Source: Tritrichomonas foetus (Eukaryota > Parabasalia > Tritrichomonadida > Tritrichomonadidae). From it: DNA of 64,000 nt. Shown here piece after piece: positions 20,301-31,326 of the stretch; positions within the stretch are counted from its first letter, which is position 1, and each line of letters starts with the position of its first letter. Below the pieces are notes generated by a model. That model saw only the letters and a list, made by a program, of their open reading frames with translations. It was not told the DNA's origin and made no database searches. The stretch spans positions 93,310 through 157,309 of the forward strand of contig MLAK01000993.1 of assembly GCA_001839685.1 (NCBI GenBank), in the 5' to 3' direction. The position numbers and the translations under genes were made by a program.

Positions 20301-21572
20301 TTTGACAGACAAAATAGTGAAGCCATCATCTTCAGATGGAAACAAATATTCTACTGGTGGTCCAATGTCATAAAATGCAGGTATTGTAAGGAAAGTTTTT
20401 GCATTGAAATCTTTAGTAATTGTATTTACTTTATTGGAGACTGTTATACTTATTACATCATCATCACCAACATCAAATTCATCATGACTTTTTTCATGAT
20501 TTAGGATTGATTTTAAATTATTTTCTCCATTTTCCAGACTCTCTTTATCAATTGACGCCACTTCATTTTTTACATTGAGGTCATTAAGATTTTCCCCTAT
20601 AGAGTTATATTCATTGTTGTTTTGCTCATTTTTTAGATTGTCTGTATTGCCTTTAGTTTCTTGATCATTTTTAATTATTTCATGGTTCTCTATAACTTTT
20701 TCTTTGATCTGAGTTCGTCCTTTGACTTTCATTGTGATTTTTGTCTGGAAAGATGATGTGCGTAGAGAAAGGATTTCAAGGGCTGCAGTTATTCTAGAAA
20801 TCGGTTGTTTAGTTTCGGATGCAATAAGTTCAAGTGAAAAACAGGCAATTGGATATAAATTAACAGAGTCATGAGGTGCATCATTCATGAAAAAAAGTTG
20901 AGCAAACATAGGTAAAATTTCATCCCAATCTTTTTGTTTAAACATTGCCATAAAAACAACTTTAAATAATGCATTTACATTATTAGATACAATTTGAACA
21001 ACCAATTTCCAATAATTGAATTGACGTTTCAGAAATGTTTTGCTCAATAAATTGGTTAAAACTGATTGGTGCCACTCTGGTTTGAGATGGTCGAAATGTG
21101 ATAAAGTATTTGGAAAGTAATCTAATGCTTCTTTTCTACATATGTGATGAAAAACAGGACAGCGTGAAACAAAAGAATCTTGTGTGACTGGTGATTGATG
21201 ATATGATAAAATTGCATATGAAGGAACTGCAACTGTTGCGGTTAATGTGTCAATTGCGTATTCGGCAAGAACATCGGCAAAAGCTGTCTCGATTCTAGTT
21301 GGATAAAATGATATGAGTTGAAAAATAAATAGCGCTGTTGTTCGAATAATGGATAATCTGATTGTACTATTACCTGAGTAACGTGTTGAGTAGAATAAAA
21401 ACGACCAGAATTCTTTAAAAATTCGTGATCGGTATTCATGTTTCATATCTTTAAAGGTCGACAAATTTAAAAATGATTGCATTTCTACAATGAGCTTTTG
21501 AGTCTCTTGTGAAGAGTCATCTTTATCATAAATATTTCTTAAATTATTTACGAATAATTCCACATTTTGCAT
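17327..21572 (-). CDS. HEAT/ARM-like giant protein, split by a frameshift
   Basis: Two overlapping minus-strand frames (18315-21572 and 17327-18470) form one gene of about 1414 codons. At 18434-18443 the coding strand has ten A (CCC then A10). Reading it as nine A keeps the frame open, passing from KLPKKK straight into RPKDFIIG. The downstream frame has no ATG where it begins, only TTG. The protein is helical and leucine-rich, like a HEAT/ARM solenoid, with two acidic or asparagine-rich disordered inserts (about residues 280-400 and near 1315-1370). The start is the ATG at 21570-21572; the TTG just before it is unlikely. No family is recognised. The frameshift is a sequencing error, a real lesion or a slippery site. 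Confidence 0.65.
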
Positions 21573-22945
21573 CAAAGTATGTCATGTGATATGAAATTTA
21601 TATATCTACGACTTTTTAATGTCTGAATTTTTGAATATCATGAAAAACTTTTTGTAACAAAAGTGTCACCTACGTTGTTAAATTAGATGATCGTTTATAA
21701 TTGATCACGTTTGAAATTTGAAAGTCCCCAAAATCACTTAATTTTTTTATCAACATTGAAACAAATTGTTCTAACTAACTTCCAATAATCTCGTTTATCC
21801 AAGCACAGATCTTAATTCAGTTCGACAATTACAGAACCATGATTTTCCGAATTGTTTTTTTCAATCTTATTTCAACCGCTGGAAAATAGTTTAAAACATT
21901 GGAACTTGAATTCACTAATTAGTAGAATAGAATTTCTAATCCAATTACTACAACCCACACACTTTATTATTTACACAAATAATATAATGTTTCAACATGT
22001 CCAAAGACCACATTTTGGTATGCTCTACAAAAGGCCAAAATGTTTGTTTTATTGTAAGTTTCTCAGAACAGCCAACTTTCATTTTTCAAAATATTGAGGA
22101 AACAATTCTGGTGGAGTCATACTTTTTAGCTTTATACCGTAAATATTTGACATATTCAAGGCTTTTTTATTGCTTAACATTGGTATTTCTCCCAAAACCT
22201 CCAACTTTTATCATCGATGGAGAAAAATTTCTCATAATTCGCAATTTGAAATTTTAAAATTTCTTATTCGCTTTACAGGCACGATAAAAATTACATTGCT
22301 TTTAAAAAAACGTGAGTTTCATTGCTTATAAAAAAACGTACATCACAACCAGTTCAATATTTTTTTGTGAATCGCTATATTTTTTTATCTCAGACATTAC
22401 ACGAGAACAAACTCTTTCCATCATTTTCCGAAAGAACCTCATCTTTTGGTGTATTGTCAAATCACTTCATTTCATCATAAATATATTTTCGTTCAATTTT
22501 TCAGAGTATAAATTATAACCCTATTTGAAATTTTTTTATGGATCATCTGAAAATTTTTTCAAACATTATCCAAAATTATTTGATTATTTTTTTCCAGTGA
22601 AAAATTCTTCTTTAAATATCCCATTCAAAAAATCAGTGACCGTTTGTTTTCCTCAATTTCGATTTATATTGATTCAATTTACTTGTCAGAGGTTTTAAGG
22701 GTAATTAATTTCGAGATCATGAATAACAGTAGCTTCTTTTGCTTTTTGAGAAGATTTTCTGCGAGAAAAGTTCAATATTTACATAATGATATATTAATCT
22801 TTAACTTTTGAGACAGAACTGACTAATAACCAATATAGTTGTTCATTCTCTTTGAACAACCAATTTTAACTCACATTTAAATGTGATTATTTTGGCCAAA
22901 ATTTTATATGACCAATGCCGCGCCTACTTGACTCGAAAAATGTTT
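21573..22945. other. Intergenic, no supported gene
   Basis: About 1.4 kb. Plus-strand ORFs at 21852-22097, 21997-22257 and 22312-22518 are short, overlap one another and show no family features. A short imperfect direct repeat (CATTGCTT followed by a run and AAACGT) lies at about 22293-22340. Confidence 0.45.
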
Positions 22946-23215
22946 TCAAATCATTTCCTCACTCTTTTTTGGCGAAGGCAGACGTTTATAAATTGATATC
23001 CCGTTTTCACGCGTCAAAGGTTCAGAGGTATTTCTAGAAGGTATAGATAGCAAGGATAACAGGTTGTCAAAGTTCGTCTTTGGTATCCCATATTTATTTT
23101 TTTTTTTTTGGATATACTTTACGTAGAACGCGTACTTTTTACAAAAGTGTATCCTAAATAATAAATTACTACAACATCTCAATCGACCGATAACCAAAAT
23201 AATCAGTATAATCAT
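22946..23215 (-). CDS. Possible 89-residue membrane protein
   Basis: Starts at an ATG with a hydrophobic helix (MIILIILVIG) followed by a cysteine/arginine-rich stretch and a polar tail containing PSRNTSEPLTREN and PSPKKSEE. The layout resembles the membrane helix plus cytoplasmic tail of a surface protein, with no ectodomain upstream. An A-run in the middle codes for lysines. It could be an orphan 3' fragment of a larger gene or a chance ORF. It lies divergently upstream of the GC-rich coiled-coil gene. Confidence 0.3.
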   Translation of the reverse strand: MIILIILVIGRLRCCSNLLFRIHFCKKYAFYVKYIQKKKNKYGIPKTNFDNLLSLLSIPSRNTSEPLTRENGISIYKRLPSPKKSEEMI

Positions 23216-23373
23216 ATTTTTGAAGAAATTTTATGCAAAAAAGTCGATATGTGATATAAAAATGATTATATGATTTTATTTTGGTCAATTCTTACATTTT
23301 CAGCGGTTGATCATAACTGTGAGACGTTTACTTCTCAAAATTTCTATTATTTATTTTATATCATTCTGTCAAT

Positions 23374-23380
23374 TCATTTT
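23374..23380 (+). promoter_or_regulatory. Initiator-like TCATTTT just before ATG
   Basis: TCATTTT fits the trichomonad initiator TCA(+1)Y(T/A). With A+1 at 23376 the 5' UTR would be 7 nt, typical for the group. It serves the coiled-coil gene at 23383. A second candidate, TCATTCT, lies at 23361. Confidence 0.6.
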
Positions 23381-23382
23381 TT

Positions 23383-26300
23383 ATGAGTGACTTCGAGTCT
23401 TCAAACTTTGATCAAAGCACATCCGAAGCCGAGGCAAAGAGAGCCTTCGCTACCAACCGCCTCAACGAGCGTCTTGACGAGCTCATGAAGGAGAACACCA
23501 CCCTCCGTGCTCAATTCGAAGAAGCCGTCAATCTTACAAGCCAAATGGAAGATCTCCACAAGCAAAATGCCACACTTCTTGGACAGATTCGTGACCTCAA
23601 AGCCGAGAAGGATGACCTTAACCACAGATTGGAAATCCTCGTCCAAAAAGATAAGGAGACCAGCGCACGCCTTAACCATGAAAAGACAACATCCTCATCC
23701 CAACGTGGTTCAGATTTGAGCTCCATGAACAAGGAAATCGAGAAGGTCAAGCAACAATCCAAGGCCCAGATTGACTCCATCTATGAACAACTTGAACAAG
23801 CCGAACAAGCACGCGAGAAGGAGAACGTTGAAAAGCGTCTCCTCATCCGTAAGTTGGACACTGTCATCACAGATGCTGCCAGATACTTCGAGACCAATTT
23901 CAATACCATCGAAGATGTTCTCAATGCCTTCAACCAACCAAGATCCCGCGAAGCCACTCAAACCACAACAGCCATTGGCCAATCCCTCATTGGATCACGT
24001 TCAGTCGCCCCAGCCACACAAGTTTCTGCCCTCCAACAACAAAAGAACGATAACCAGGAACTCCACAAGAAGATCCGCCGCCTTAAGAAGCAAATCAACG
24101 AAAAGGAAGATCTTCTCCAAGCCGCCGAAGACGAACGCAACAAGCTCAACCGCGAATTCGAGCGTTCAAAGAGAGAAAACAACGAAGCCATCCAAAACCT
24201 CAACGAACAACTTCATGCTGTTACTGACCAAATTCAACGTGATGCTGACCAATACAACCACAACCTTAGCCAATACGAAGCCAAGATCAACAGCATGAAA
24301 ATCGAAATGGAGAAGGAAAAGAAGAAATGCAAGAAAGCAAACGACGAGCGCAAATCACTCAAGCGCCAACTCCACAATGCGCAGCTTGCCTCACCAATCC
24401 GTGCAGCCGCAGAGAGAGCCGCTGTTTCTGTCAACATGTCAGATTCCGACTCGGACTCAGCACCATCACCACACAGCCTCCCACCACGCACGCGCCCAGC
24501 CCACTACTCAAACGACTTCAACAACGACGCGACCGACCAGCTCATATCGCAGAAGGCCGAACTTTCTGAACAGTTAACTCAAGCCAACCGCAAGAAGGAG
24601 CAACTTGCCAAACTCCTCCAACAACGCGACCAACAAATCCACAATGCTCAAATCGAAACCGACAAGGTCCGCAACGAACTTACCGCCCTCAAGGCTGTCT
24701 ATGAGGAACAAGGCCACGAAGTTGACACACTCCGCTCAGCTCTCATCACACGCGAAGATGCTAAGGAGAAGATCAAGGAAGTCGAGCCAAAGGAGAAGCA
24801 ACCAAACCCACAAGTTGCCAAATACCGCAAGGCCCTTGAAGACCAAAAGCAGAAATACTTCCAACTTCAAATCACAGCTGACAAGAAGGATACACAAATC
24901 CAACAACTCCAACTCGATGTCAAGCACCTTACACAAAAGGTCGAAGAAGCCGAACAAGATGCTGAACGCGCCCACAACGAAACCAAGGATCTCCGCACAT
25001 CCATGATCAACACATCACAACCAACAGCTGAAGATCTCATCCCACCAAGCGCCTTCCGCTGCAATGAATTCCCACCAGACCTTTCCTCAAAGGTTGCCAA
25101 GATCGCCAACAACCACTCCCTCCAACCAGCTTCCAAGATCCAGAACTCTTACAAGGTTATCAGGAAGTACTTCATGCAACAAGTCACAATGCGCGACAAC
25201 GCACTCGATGAAGCCTACAGCGAGAACCAAACAATCAGCAATGCTGTCAACCAATTCCTCGTTGATGCTTCCATCGCTCTCGATGACCAACCAGTCACAT
25301 TCAAGGACTTCTTCTCACAAAACGCCGGAAAAGATCTCGTTGACAAAGTTCAACAACTCCGTGCTGACAACAGCAACCTCCACCACGAGAATGAGCTCAT
25401 GAAGAACACACTCTCACAACTCAGAGAGACATTCGTCGAAATCGGTGATGGCCAAGACCCAACATCACACATCCTCCAAATCAGAGACAGACTCGACCAA
25501 ACAGAGCAAGAACTTCAAGCCACATCCAAGAAAATGAGATCATACAAGAGCCAACTCAAGAAGTGCGAACAACAAGCCAAGAAGAACGAACAGCAACTCA
25601 AGTCGGCCATCGATGATCTCAAACAAGAAAACGAAACACTCAGCCAACATCAAGAAACAACCAAACAACAACTCCAAGACCTTAAGGCTGAAAACCAACG
25701 CCTTACAGTCGAACTTTCTGATGTTACACATACACGCGAAGATCTTGAATCTACAATCATCCAAGATCACGACGATCAAATCCAGAAGGCCACCTCCCAA
25801 TTCGAAGAACAAGTTAACAGCCTCAAGAAGCAATTAAGACAACAAAAGGCCACCTATGATGAACTCGAAAGAGACTACCACGTCGCCCAAGACGAACTCG
25901 ACCGCCTCCGCAAGCAAGTCATCACACTCAAGAACCAAAAGGCCGCTAAAGATGCCGAATTCAATGAACTCCAGAAGCAAGTCGAAGAAAATGAAAAGGC
26001 TGCTCAAGAACGCCATGAAACAGAAAAGGAAAGCCTTAAATCTAGCTACCAAAGCACAATCGAGAAGCTTCACGAACAATGCGAGAAGCACCGTGAAGAC
26101 ATCAAACATCTCAACCAACAAATCGCCGATAAGGACATCGCCTCCGCCAACAGCAAGTCACAGATTGCCAAGCTTACAAAGGAGAAGCTTAAGGCCATCA
26201 ACGACATGAGCCAAATGAAGGAACAACTCAAGCGCGAACAGAAACTTATGGAAACAACAATCAGAAACAACAAGGCTCAAGCCGAATCAGAATATAACAA

Positions 26301-26547
26301 GAGACTCGAAGAAGTCAAGAACAAGACAGATTCAGAAAAGAGAGCCCTCTATGCATACTGCTTAGATGCTTTCCGTGACTACTTTAACCCAGGAGTTAAC
26401 ATCAACGAAAGCTCATACAAGTCAACAATTGACAAAGTTCACGAAAAGATTGTTGCCCTTCAAAAGTCTGATTCTACTGTTCGTAGCATGGTTGGCGCTG
26501 GAAGCAACCAAACTACAGAAGATGCAGTTGCCCAATTACTTCTCTAA
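23383..26547 (+). CDS. GC-rich coiled-coil structural protein
   Basis: 1054 residues, almost entirely coiled coil, rich in E, K, Q, N and A. Breaks occur at a serine/aspartate/proline segment (about 350-375, SDSDSDSAPSPHSLPPRTR) and at a folded-looking non-coiled part (about 550-650, LIPPSAFRCNEFPPD and onward). A second short folded part near 990-1020 precedes a LLL end. Codon use is unlike every neighbour: C or G in third positions (AAC, CTC, ATC, GCC, AAG), so GC is far higher and long shadow ORFs appear in all frames. In trichomonads such bias usually marks very abundant proteins. A filament role (costa or pelta-axostyle type) is plausible but not shown. The stop is TAAA-type. Confidence 0.72.
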   Translation: MSDFESSNFDQSTSEAEAKRAFATNRLNERLDELMKENTTLRAQFEEAVNLTSQMEDLHKQNATLLGQIRDLKAEKDDLNHRLEILVQKDKETSARLNHEKTTSSSQRGSDLSSMNKEIEKVKQQSKAQIDSIYEQLEQAEQAREKENVEKRLLIRKLDTVITDAARYFETNFNTIEDVLNAFNQPRSREATQTTTAIGQSLIGSRSVAPATQVSALQQQKNDNQELHKKIRRLKKQINEKEDLLQAAEDERNKLNREFERSKRENNEAIQNLNEQLHAVTDQIQRDADQYNHNLSQYEAKINSMKIEMEKEKKKCKKANDERKSLKRQLHNAQLASPIRAAAERAAVSVNMSDSDSDSAPSPHSLPPRTRPAHYSNDFNNDATDQLISQKAELSEQLTQANRKKEQLAKLLQQRDQQIHNAQIETDKVRNELTALKAVYEEQGHEVDTLRSALITREDAKEKIKEVEPKEKQPNPQVAKYRKALEDQKQKYFQLQITADKKDTQIQQLQLDVKHLTQKVEEAEQDAERAHNETKDLRTSMINTSQPTAEDLIPPSAFRCNEFPPDLSSKVAKIANNHSLQPASKIQNSYKVIRKYFMQQVTMRDNALDEAYSENQTISNAVNQFLVDASIALDDQPVTFKDFFSQNAGKDLVDKVQQLRADNSNLHHENELMKNTLSQLRETFVEIGDGQDPTSHILQIRDRLDQTEQELQATSKKMRSYKSQLKKCEQQAKKNEQQLKSAIDDLKQENETLSQHQETTKQQLQDLKAENQRLTVELSDVTHTREDLESTIIQDHDDQIQKATSQFEEQVNSLKKQLRQQKATYDELERDYHVAQDELDRLRKQVITLKNQKAAKDAEFNELQKQVEENEKAAQERHETEKESLKSSYQSTIEKLHEQCEKHREDIKHLNQQIADKDIASANSKSQIAKLTKEKLKAINDMSQMKEQLKREQKLMETTIRNNKAQAESEYNKRLEEVKNKTDSEKRALYAYCLDAFRDYFNPGVNINESSYKSTIDKVHEKIVALQKSDSTVRSMVGAGSNQTTEDAVAQLLL

Positions 26548-26839
26548 ATTTGCTGCATTAACTAAACAACCCTTTGCCTCAACATTTTTACTCGTTTTCT
26601 TTTTTCTTTTTATTTTCATTTTCTTTTGTTCTTTTCGATTCCGATCTTTCAGGGAACCCTCAAAAATCTATCAAGGTTACTCCCATGAATAAAATCATGA
26701 TGATTTTTTTGCTATGTACTTTATTATTTTTTGGCTTCTTTTCTCAAAAACTGAAAAATGGGAGTTTGAGATTTCAGTACAAAAATGGTCGAATAGGGTC
26801 TTATATTCCAATTTTTGAATAAAAATCATTAATGACATT

Positions 26840-28018
26840 ATGAATGAGGAGCATTTGATTAACTTTTTAGAGAGATGTTTTTGTCCTGATCATTTTTTAA
26901 TGCATGCAAAAGAACTTCTTACTAACAGTGGATACAGTGAGTTAAAAATTGAAGATGATTGGGGAGAAATTCCAACAAAAGGATTTTCAATTCATCAAAA
27001 TGGCGCAATAATTGCTTATAAGTATGATTCACTTGAAAAAGCATTCATCATATCAACTCATTGTGATCAACATTTTATTCAAATTTCATCCAATGATGTT
27101 GTTTTACCAAACGGCTACAATCAAATTAAAATGAATTCTTATGGTGATTTAAAAAAGCATTCATTTTTTCAAAGACCTTTAAAATGTGTTGGATATGCTT
27201 TTGTTAGACGAAATGATATCTTAACACAAACTTCAAACAAAGTTGAAAAAGTATTTTTTGACACAAATGATGCAATTGCTTTTTTCCCGTTTCCACTTGA
27301 ATTAGATAACGATGGTTTTGGATTGAATCCAATCATAGGAACATTGAAATCTGATGACATTTTCACTTATCTTTCTAAATTGTTAAAAGTTGACATAAAT
27401 GACATTCTTGATTATAAAATTCAACTTGTCGATCAAAATAAACCTAAAATTTTCCAAAATGGTTTAATTGGATCAACAAATTTATCCTATTCTATTGCAA
27501 ATTATATTTCCTTGAAAACATTTTTAGAAAGTGAAGCAAATGGAAATATTAATATTTTTTGTTCATTTTTTAATAATAATTCTTTTGATGAATCAATTCA
27601 ATCTCCAGAAGTGAGTGGAAAGTTTCTTTCAACTTTTCTTGAAAAAGTTATTTTTATAGACTTTCAGGATTTTATCAATAATTCCCTATGTATAAATATT
27701 GAAGCATTTAATGCAAATGAAACTGAAATTAACTGTTTAAATTTCCTTGAAAAAAACGAAAATGAAGACTTATTAATCAATGAAATAAATGGAAAAATGA
27801 ATCACAAAATTAATAAAAAAGAAACAAATAAGTTTATGAATGGTGAAGTTATAAATAAAAATACAAATATAAAGACAGTAAATCTCGGGATCCCAATTGT
27901 ATCAAAAAATAGCATTCGAGAATATTGTTCAATGAAAATGATAAATGAATTCGAAAATGCTTTAGCCGAATTACAGACAACTTTTCTTGAGTATAGCCTA
28001 AATAAATCAATTAAATAA
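26840..28018 (+). CDS. M18 aspartyl aminopeptidase-like protein, degenerate
   Basis: 392 residues (family about 450-500). The M18 fold is recognisable from end to end: HAKELLTNSGYSELK, FIISTHCDQHFIQIS (family GAHTDSP region, H74 kept), GYNQIKMNSYGDL, an IPI/FPF-LxLDNDGF region with NPIIGTL, GSTNLSYSIANYISLK and NLGIPIVSKNSIREY. Key residues are lost. The DNL metal aspartate is T213. The D-x-E-E catalytic/metal glutamates read NNNS (about 245-248). The MHSIRE histidine reads KNSIRE (N357). The segment that normally carries the Q-x-RND and GTTIGP motifs is replaced by N/K-rich low complexity (about 295-345). Active M18 enzymes cleave N-terminal Asp/Glu; this one is most likely a non-catalytic relative. 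The frame is intact, so it is not an obvious pseudogene. Confidence 0.75.
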   Translation: MNEEHLINFLERCFCPDHFLMHAKELLTNSGYSELKIEDDWGEIPTKGFSIHQNGAIIAYKYDSLEKAFIISTHCDQHFIQISSNDVVLPNGYNQIKMNSYGDLKKHSFFQRPLKCVGYAFVRRNDILTQTSNKVEKVFFDTNDAIAFFPFPLELDNDGFGLNPIIGTLKSDDIFTYLSKLLKVDINDILDYKIQLVDQNKPKIFQNGLIGSTNLSYSIANYISLKTFLESEANGNINIFCSFFNNNSFDESIQSPEVSGKFLSTFLEKVIFIDFQDFINNSLCINIEAFNANETEINCLNFLEKNENEDLLINEINGKMNHKINKKETNKFMNGEVINKNTNIKTVNLGIPIVSKNSIREYCSMKMINEFENALAELQTTFLEYSLNKSIK

Positions 28019-29462
28019 ATACATTTGAAAGATTTATTGAAAGCACAATACTTTAACACTTTCATTCACCATTTAGGAAGAATTTTATTGAAGAAATTCT
28101 TCATTTTTGATCAGAACTTAATTTTTTCCCATTAACAATGATTTTCACTTGATCAATCAAAATATATCTTGCAGAATGAATACATGAAAATATGATGTTA
28201 TGAAAGAACGTATGTAAACTTCAATTTTAATATTTTCCTTAGATATTTGTTTAAATAAATTTAGTTACATATGCAGTTTACTATCACTAAATATTTCTCG
28301 TTTTTGAATTACCAATTGTTAGTTGGGAAATGGGAAAACTTTTTGATAGATGCGACCGTTAATCAATGATTAATGCTTGGAAAAACCAAACAACTTTAAA
28401 AGGCATTTGTCTGCAAAAAATACGTTAACGCAATAATGTTTCATTCACTGGAATGCATCTACATCTAATTATTCAAATTTGATACAATTGCATCAATGAA
28501 AATCTAATGAAACATATTGTTAGACTATGGTTCATTTAAACTTCAAAATCACGATTAGTCCAATAAATAATATGATTTTCCTGTAAAAATGATCAAAACT
28601 TATATTTCTCGTTTTGATGACATCGAGAAAAACGATGAAAATTCATTCAAAATCCAATTATGTCAATATCTTATCAGGAAATTAGAATTTCACTTCACCA
28701 ACAATAATATAGTCTTCTAATTATAATATAACAATTATTCAAAACATAAAAACGTAAATTATAGTATACCCCATGGAAAAAATACGAAATAATACTTTTC
28801 TTTTCTATATTCAATAATTGAAGCAATTTGATCGAAAATGATTGAAATTATTTTTCTTTTTTTTTGGCAATATCTCCTTATTTATCCTTAAAAAAATTTC
28901 TTCTTATCATTCAGGAAAGTATCAGATATTTCCTTTTCTTATTATTATAAAGGTTTGAAATTTTCATGAGCTTACACAAATTCTGTTATGAAATATTTGT
29001 TTTTAATATCTACAAAGTTTCATTTATTTGATGCTTATTTGAACGGGCGTTTTTAAAAAGGAGAATTTCATCAAACTTTGAAAAGAAAAGTCAATTGGTA
29101 TTTACCATTTCACTACAAATTTCCTCTCTTGTCTGACGATTTTCATCTCGTCAAGACGATTTTTCTGATGAAACCTGACACATCCAACTATTTATAAGCA
29201 TCATAAAAACTTTTAATATTATTTTTGGTCAGAGTGTCCTAATCAAATTGATCCGGTTGGATCACTGGTTCACAAAAGGTTTACTATAAATATGATGAAT
29301 CGTGAGGGAGAGGTGCAGCGCTAGAGAATGAGTTTTTTTAATTTTAATTTATTATTATTATTTAAAATTTTTATTTTTTTATAGGTAATAGCTCAAATAG
29401 AAAGATATTGAATTATATGTATGTATTACGAACAATAACATTCCAAGATGTAGAAAGCTTGG
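28019..29462. other. Gene-poor AT-rich stretch
   Basis: About 1.4 kb with no supported ORF on either strand. Nothing resembling a tRNA, rRNA or repeat array was found. It is the left part of a 6-kb relic zone. Confidence 0.5.
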
Positions 29463-30007
29463 TTACACATTTTCTATCAAAAGTGTGTCAATATCATCGA
29501 GATTCATGTTAATGTTTTCAAGTGGATCAATAATATGCAACCATCTTGTTTCAACTAATAAAGGACATTTTTTTCATAAAATGCAAGGAATTTATTCTCA
29601 AAAGTGCTAAGACATATGAAAGCTTCTGTTTCAATTGATTAAGTGCACTACATTCTTTTATTGTATTTGAATAAACTGGTGAAACCATGTGACAAAAGCA
29701 GTGGATTAAATAATGACCTTTATCAGTGCATAATCAATAATTCTAAGCTCTTTACTTGCGCTCTTAAATTGTCCACGATAATTGAAGCAATATTGTTTTT
29801 GTATGATAATATAGAATGCACTATAATATTAGCATAGCTCTTGTAATCTAGAGCATCAAAATTCGTGCTTCGAATCATATCATATAAAAATGGTTTGGTA
29901 CTATTATCAACAGATGAGATAATTCCATGAACCACATGTAGTTTTGATGCAGATTCTGCGTCCATTTCTAAATTCACAAAAGAGGAACAATTTCTAAAAT
30001 CGTTCAT
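29463..30007 (-). mobile_element. hAT-type transposase relic (central domain)
   Basis: The minus strand starts in a 94-codon ORF (ATG at 30005-30007) with KPFLYDMI and IASIIVDNLRAQVKSLELL, matching the catalytic part of hAT transposases (S-I-x-x-DN-x-x-N/A). After a stop and frame change it continues with LIHCFCHMVSPVYSNTIKE, the CxxH-LNL equivalent. After more decay comes CPLLVETRWLHIIDPLENI, the TRW motif. This is the hAT order DN, CxxH, TRW. Several stops and frame changes show it is dead. Ends were not recognised. Confidence 0.7.
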
Positions 30008-30109
30008 TCATTTTTCTTTGGCTTCTTGACTGACAGCCTGGATACTAAATTTGAGATCACCTTCATATAAATACTACATCATTTAAGATTCGTGCAAAAG
30101 AAATTTTTA

Positions 30110-30315
30110 GGGTTATTCTTTTTTTTTATTTTTTTTTTCCTTATCTTATTCGATCTCTCTGCTATCATTTATTTTTATTTATTTATATGTTTCTTCATTT
30201 GGCTTTTTTTCTTTTTGCATTTTTTCTTTTATCCTTGTTTGTCTTCTTTCATCTTTGATTTTTTCTTTTATTTTTGTTTATCTTCATTTCTTTTTGCATT
30301 TCTTCTTTTATCGAT
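30110..30315. repeat. T/C-rich tract with imperfect internal repeats
   Basis: About 200 bp that is nearly all pyrimidine on the plus strand. Internal imperfect units of the type CTTTTAT-NNTTGTTTRTCTTC recur near 30223 and 30265, with CTTTTTGCATTTYTTC near 30210 and 30292. The 98-codon ORF across it is a by-product of this composition. Confidence 0.6.
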
Positions 30316-31326
30316 AATAAATCAAGATGAAAAAGTTGTGGAAAATCCCGATCTGATCGCCTTTACGACCTTAACGATCAGTTTTTAAAGAGATTCATCA
30401 TTAAAAGGGATATAATATCGCCTTTTAAAAATTTTTTCATGATATGATGAAGTGAATTTATGTTAAAAGATTGGTACAAATTCTTCTATGGGGTCAAAAA
30501 AGCAAGTATTTGGTGCTGTAAATGATATCTAAATATTTTTTAGCCACATTAACGCATTTGTCTCATCATCTATTTGATGAAACTTTACATTGCTCATTTG
30601 AAAAAAAACTTTTTGTAAATGTGCTGGAAGCATGTCTGCTAATGCAGATTCAAAACTATGAAATTAACATATATAATATGGTTCGTCTGAAAGTGCAAAT
30701 AAAGCAATCAAGATAAAAGGATTTGGGAAGCGATAACATTTTTGATAAAAGAATGTTTATGATCAAGATAAAAGGATGCTTCAATGATCCCTTTGGATCA
30801 TTAGATTTTAATTTTTTTTTCCTCAGTTATGCAGCAAATATCGACGCAATGAAAAAATTGAGCTTTCAAAGGGTGATATTATCATAATCATTTTTTTTAA
30901 GTAGCGGTTGCTAGTTGCTCAGCTGCAAGATGATAGACTATCAATCAAAAGAGGGTGCTCGGTTCAAAATACAGTGAGGACAATATTTTCTATATCATGT
31001 ATGAAATTGTGGCAGCAATTTCTTTAGCACTCCTCCAAGTATTAATTGAAATTGCAAATAACTAGTCTCAATGAAAAATTGAATGAAAAAATCAAGATGT
31101 TAGGGTAAAAGTCACATCCTAGTCCTGCCAATGGGGAATAGTACAACTCTTCTGGGTCTATTCAGTCCAAGTTGATTAAAAAAGTGAAAAAGTTTTGAAT
31201 AATAAATCTTCTATAAAAAGAAAATCACGTTTCTGCTATTTTTATTAATTTATTTTTTACTTTGCTTTTTTTCCATTTTTTGCTTTATTTTAATTAGCTA
31301 AATCTATTTTTTCTTAAAAATAGGGA
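30316..31326. other. Relic zone, nothing readable
   Basis: About 1 kb between the two hAT relics. Short ORFs such as 30522-30716 have no recognisable features. Sequences like ATCAAGATAAAAGGAT recur near 30708 and 30756. Possible element ends were looked for but no inverted repeat pair could be supported. Confidence 0.4.

Noticed and set aside
21852..22518. Three short overlapping plus-strand ORFs
   Set aside because: They overlap each other in different frames and show no domain, signal or coding bias.
23401..26692. About 25 ORFs on both strands overlapping the GC-rich coiled-coil gene
   Set aside because: They are shadows caused by high GC and few stops in other frames; none has family features, while the main frame gives a continuous coiled coil with an initiator at its ATG.
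29221..29320. tRNA-like GGTTCAC and GGGAGAGGTGCAGCGCTAGAG stretches
   Set aside because: No cloverleaf could be formed and the B-box-like sequence is incomplete.
30092..30388. 98-codon ORF rich in F, L and S
   Set aside because: It is a translation of the pyrimidine tract; the apparent membrane protein is a composition artefact.
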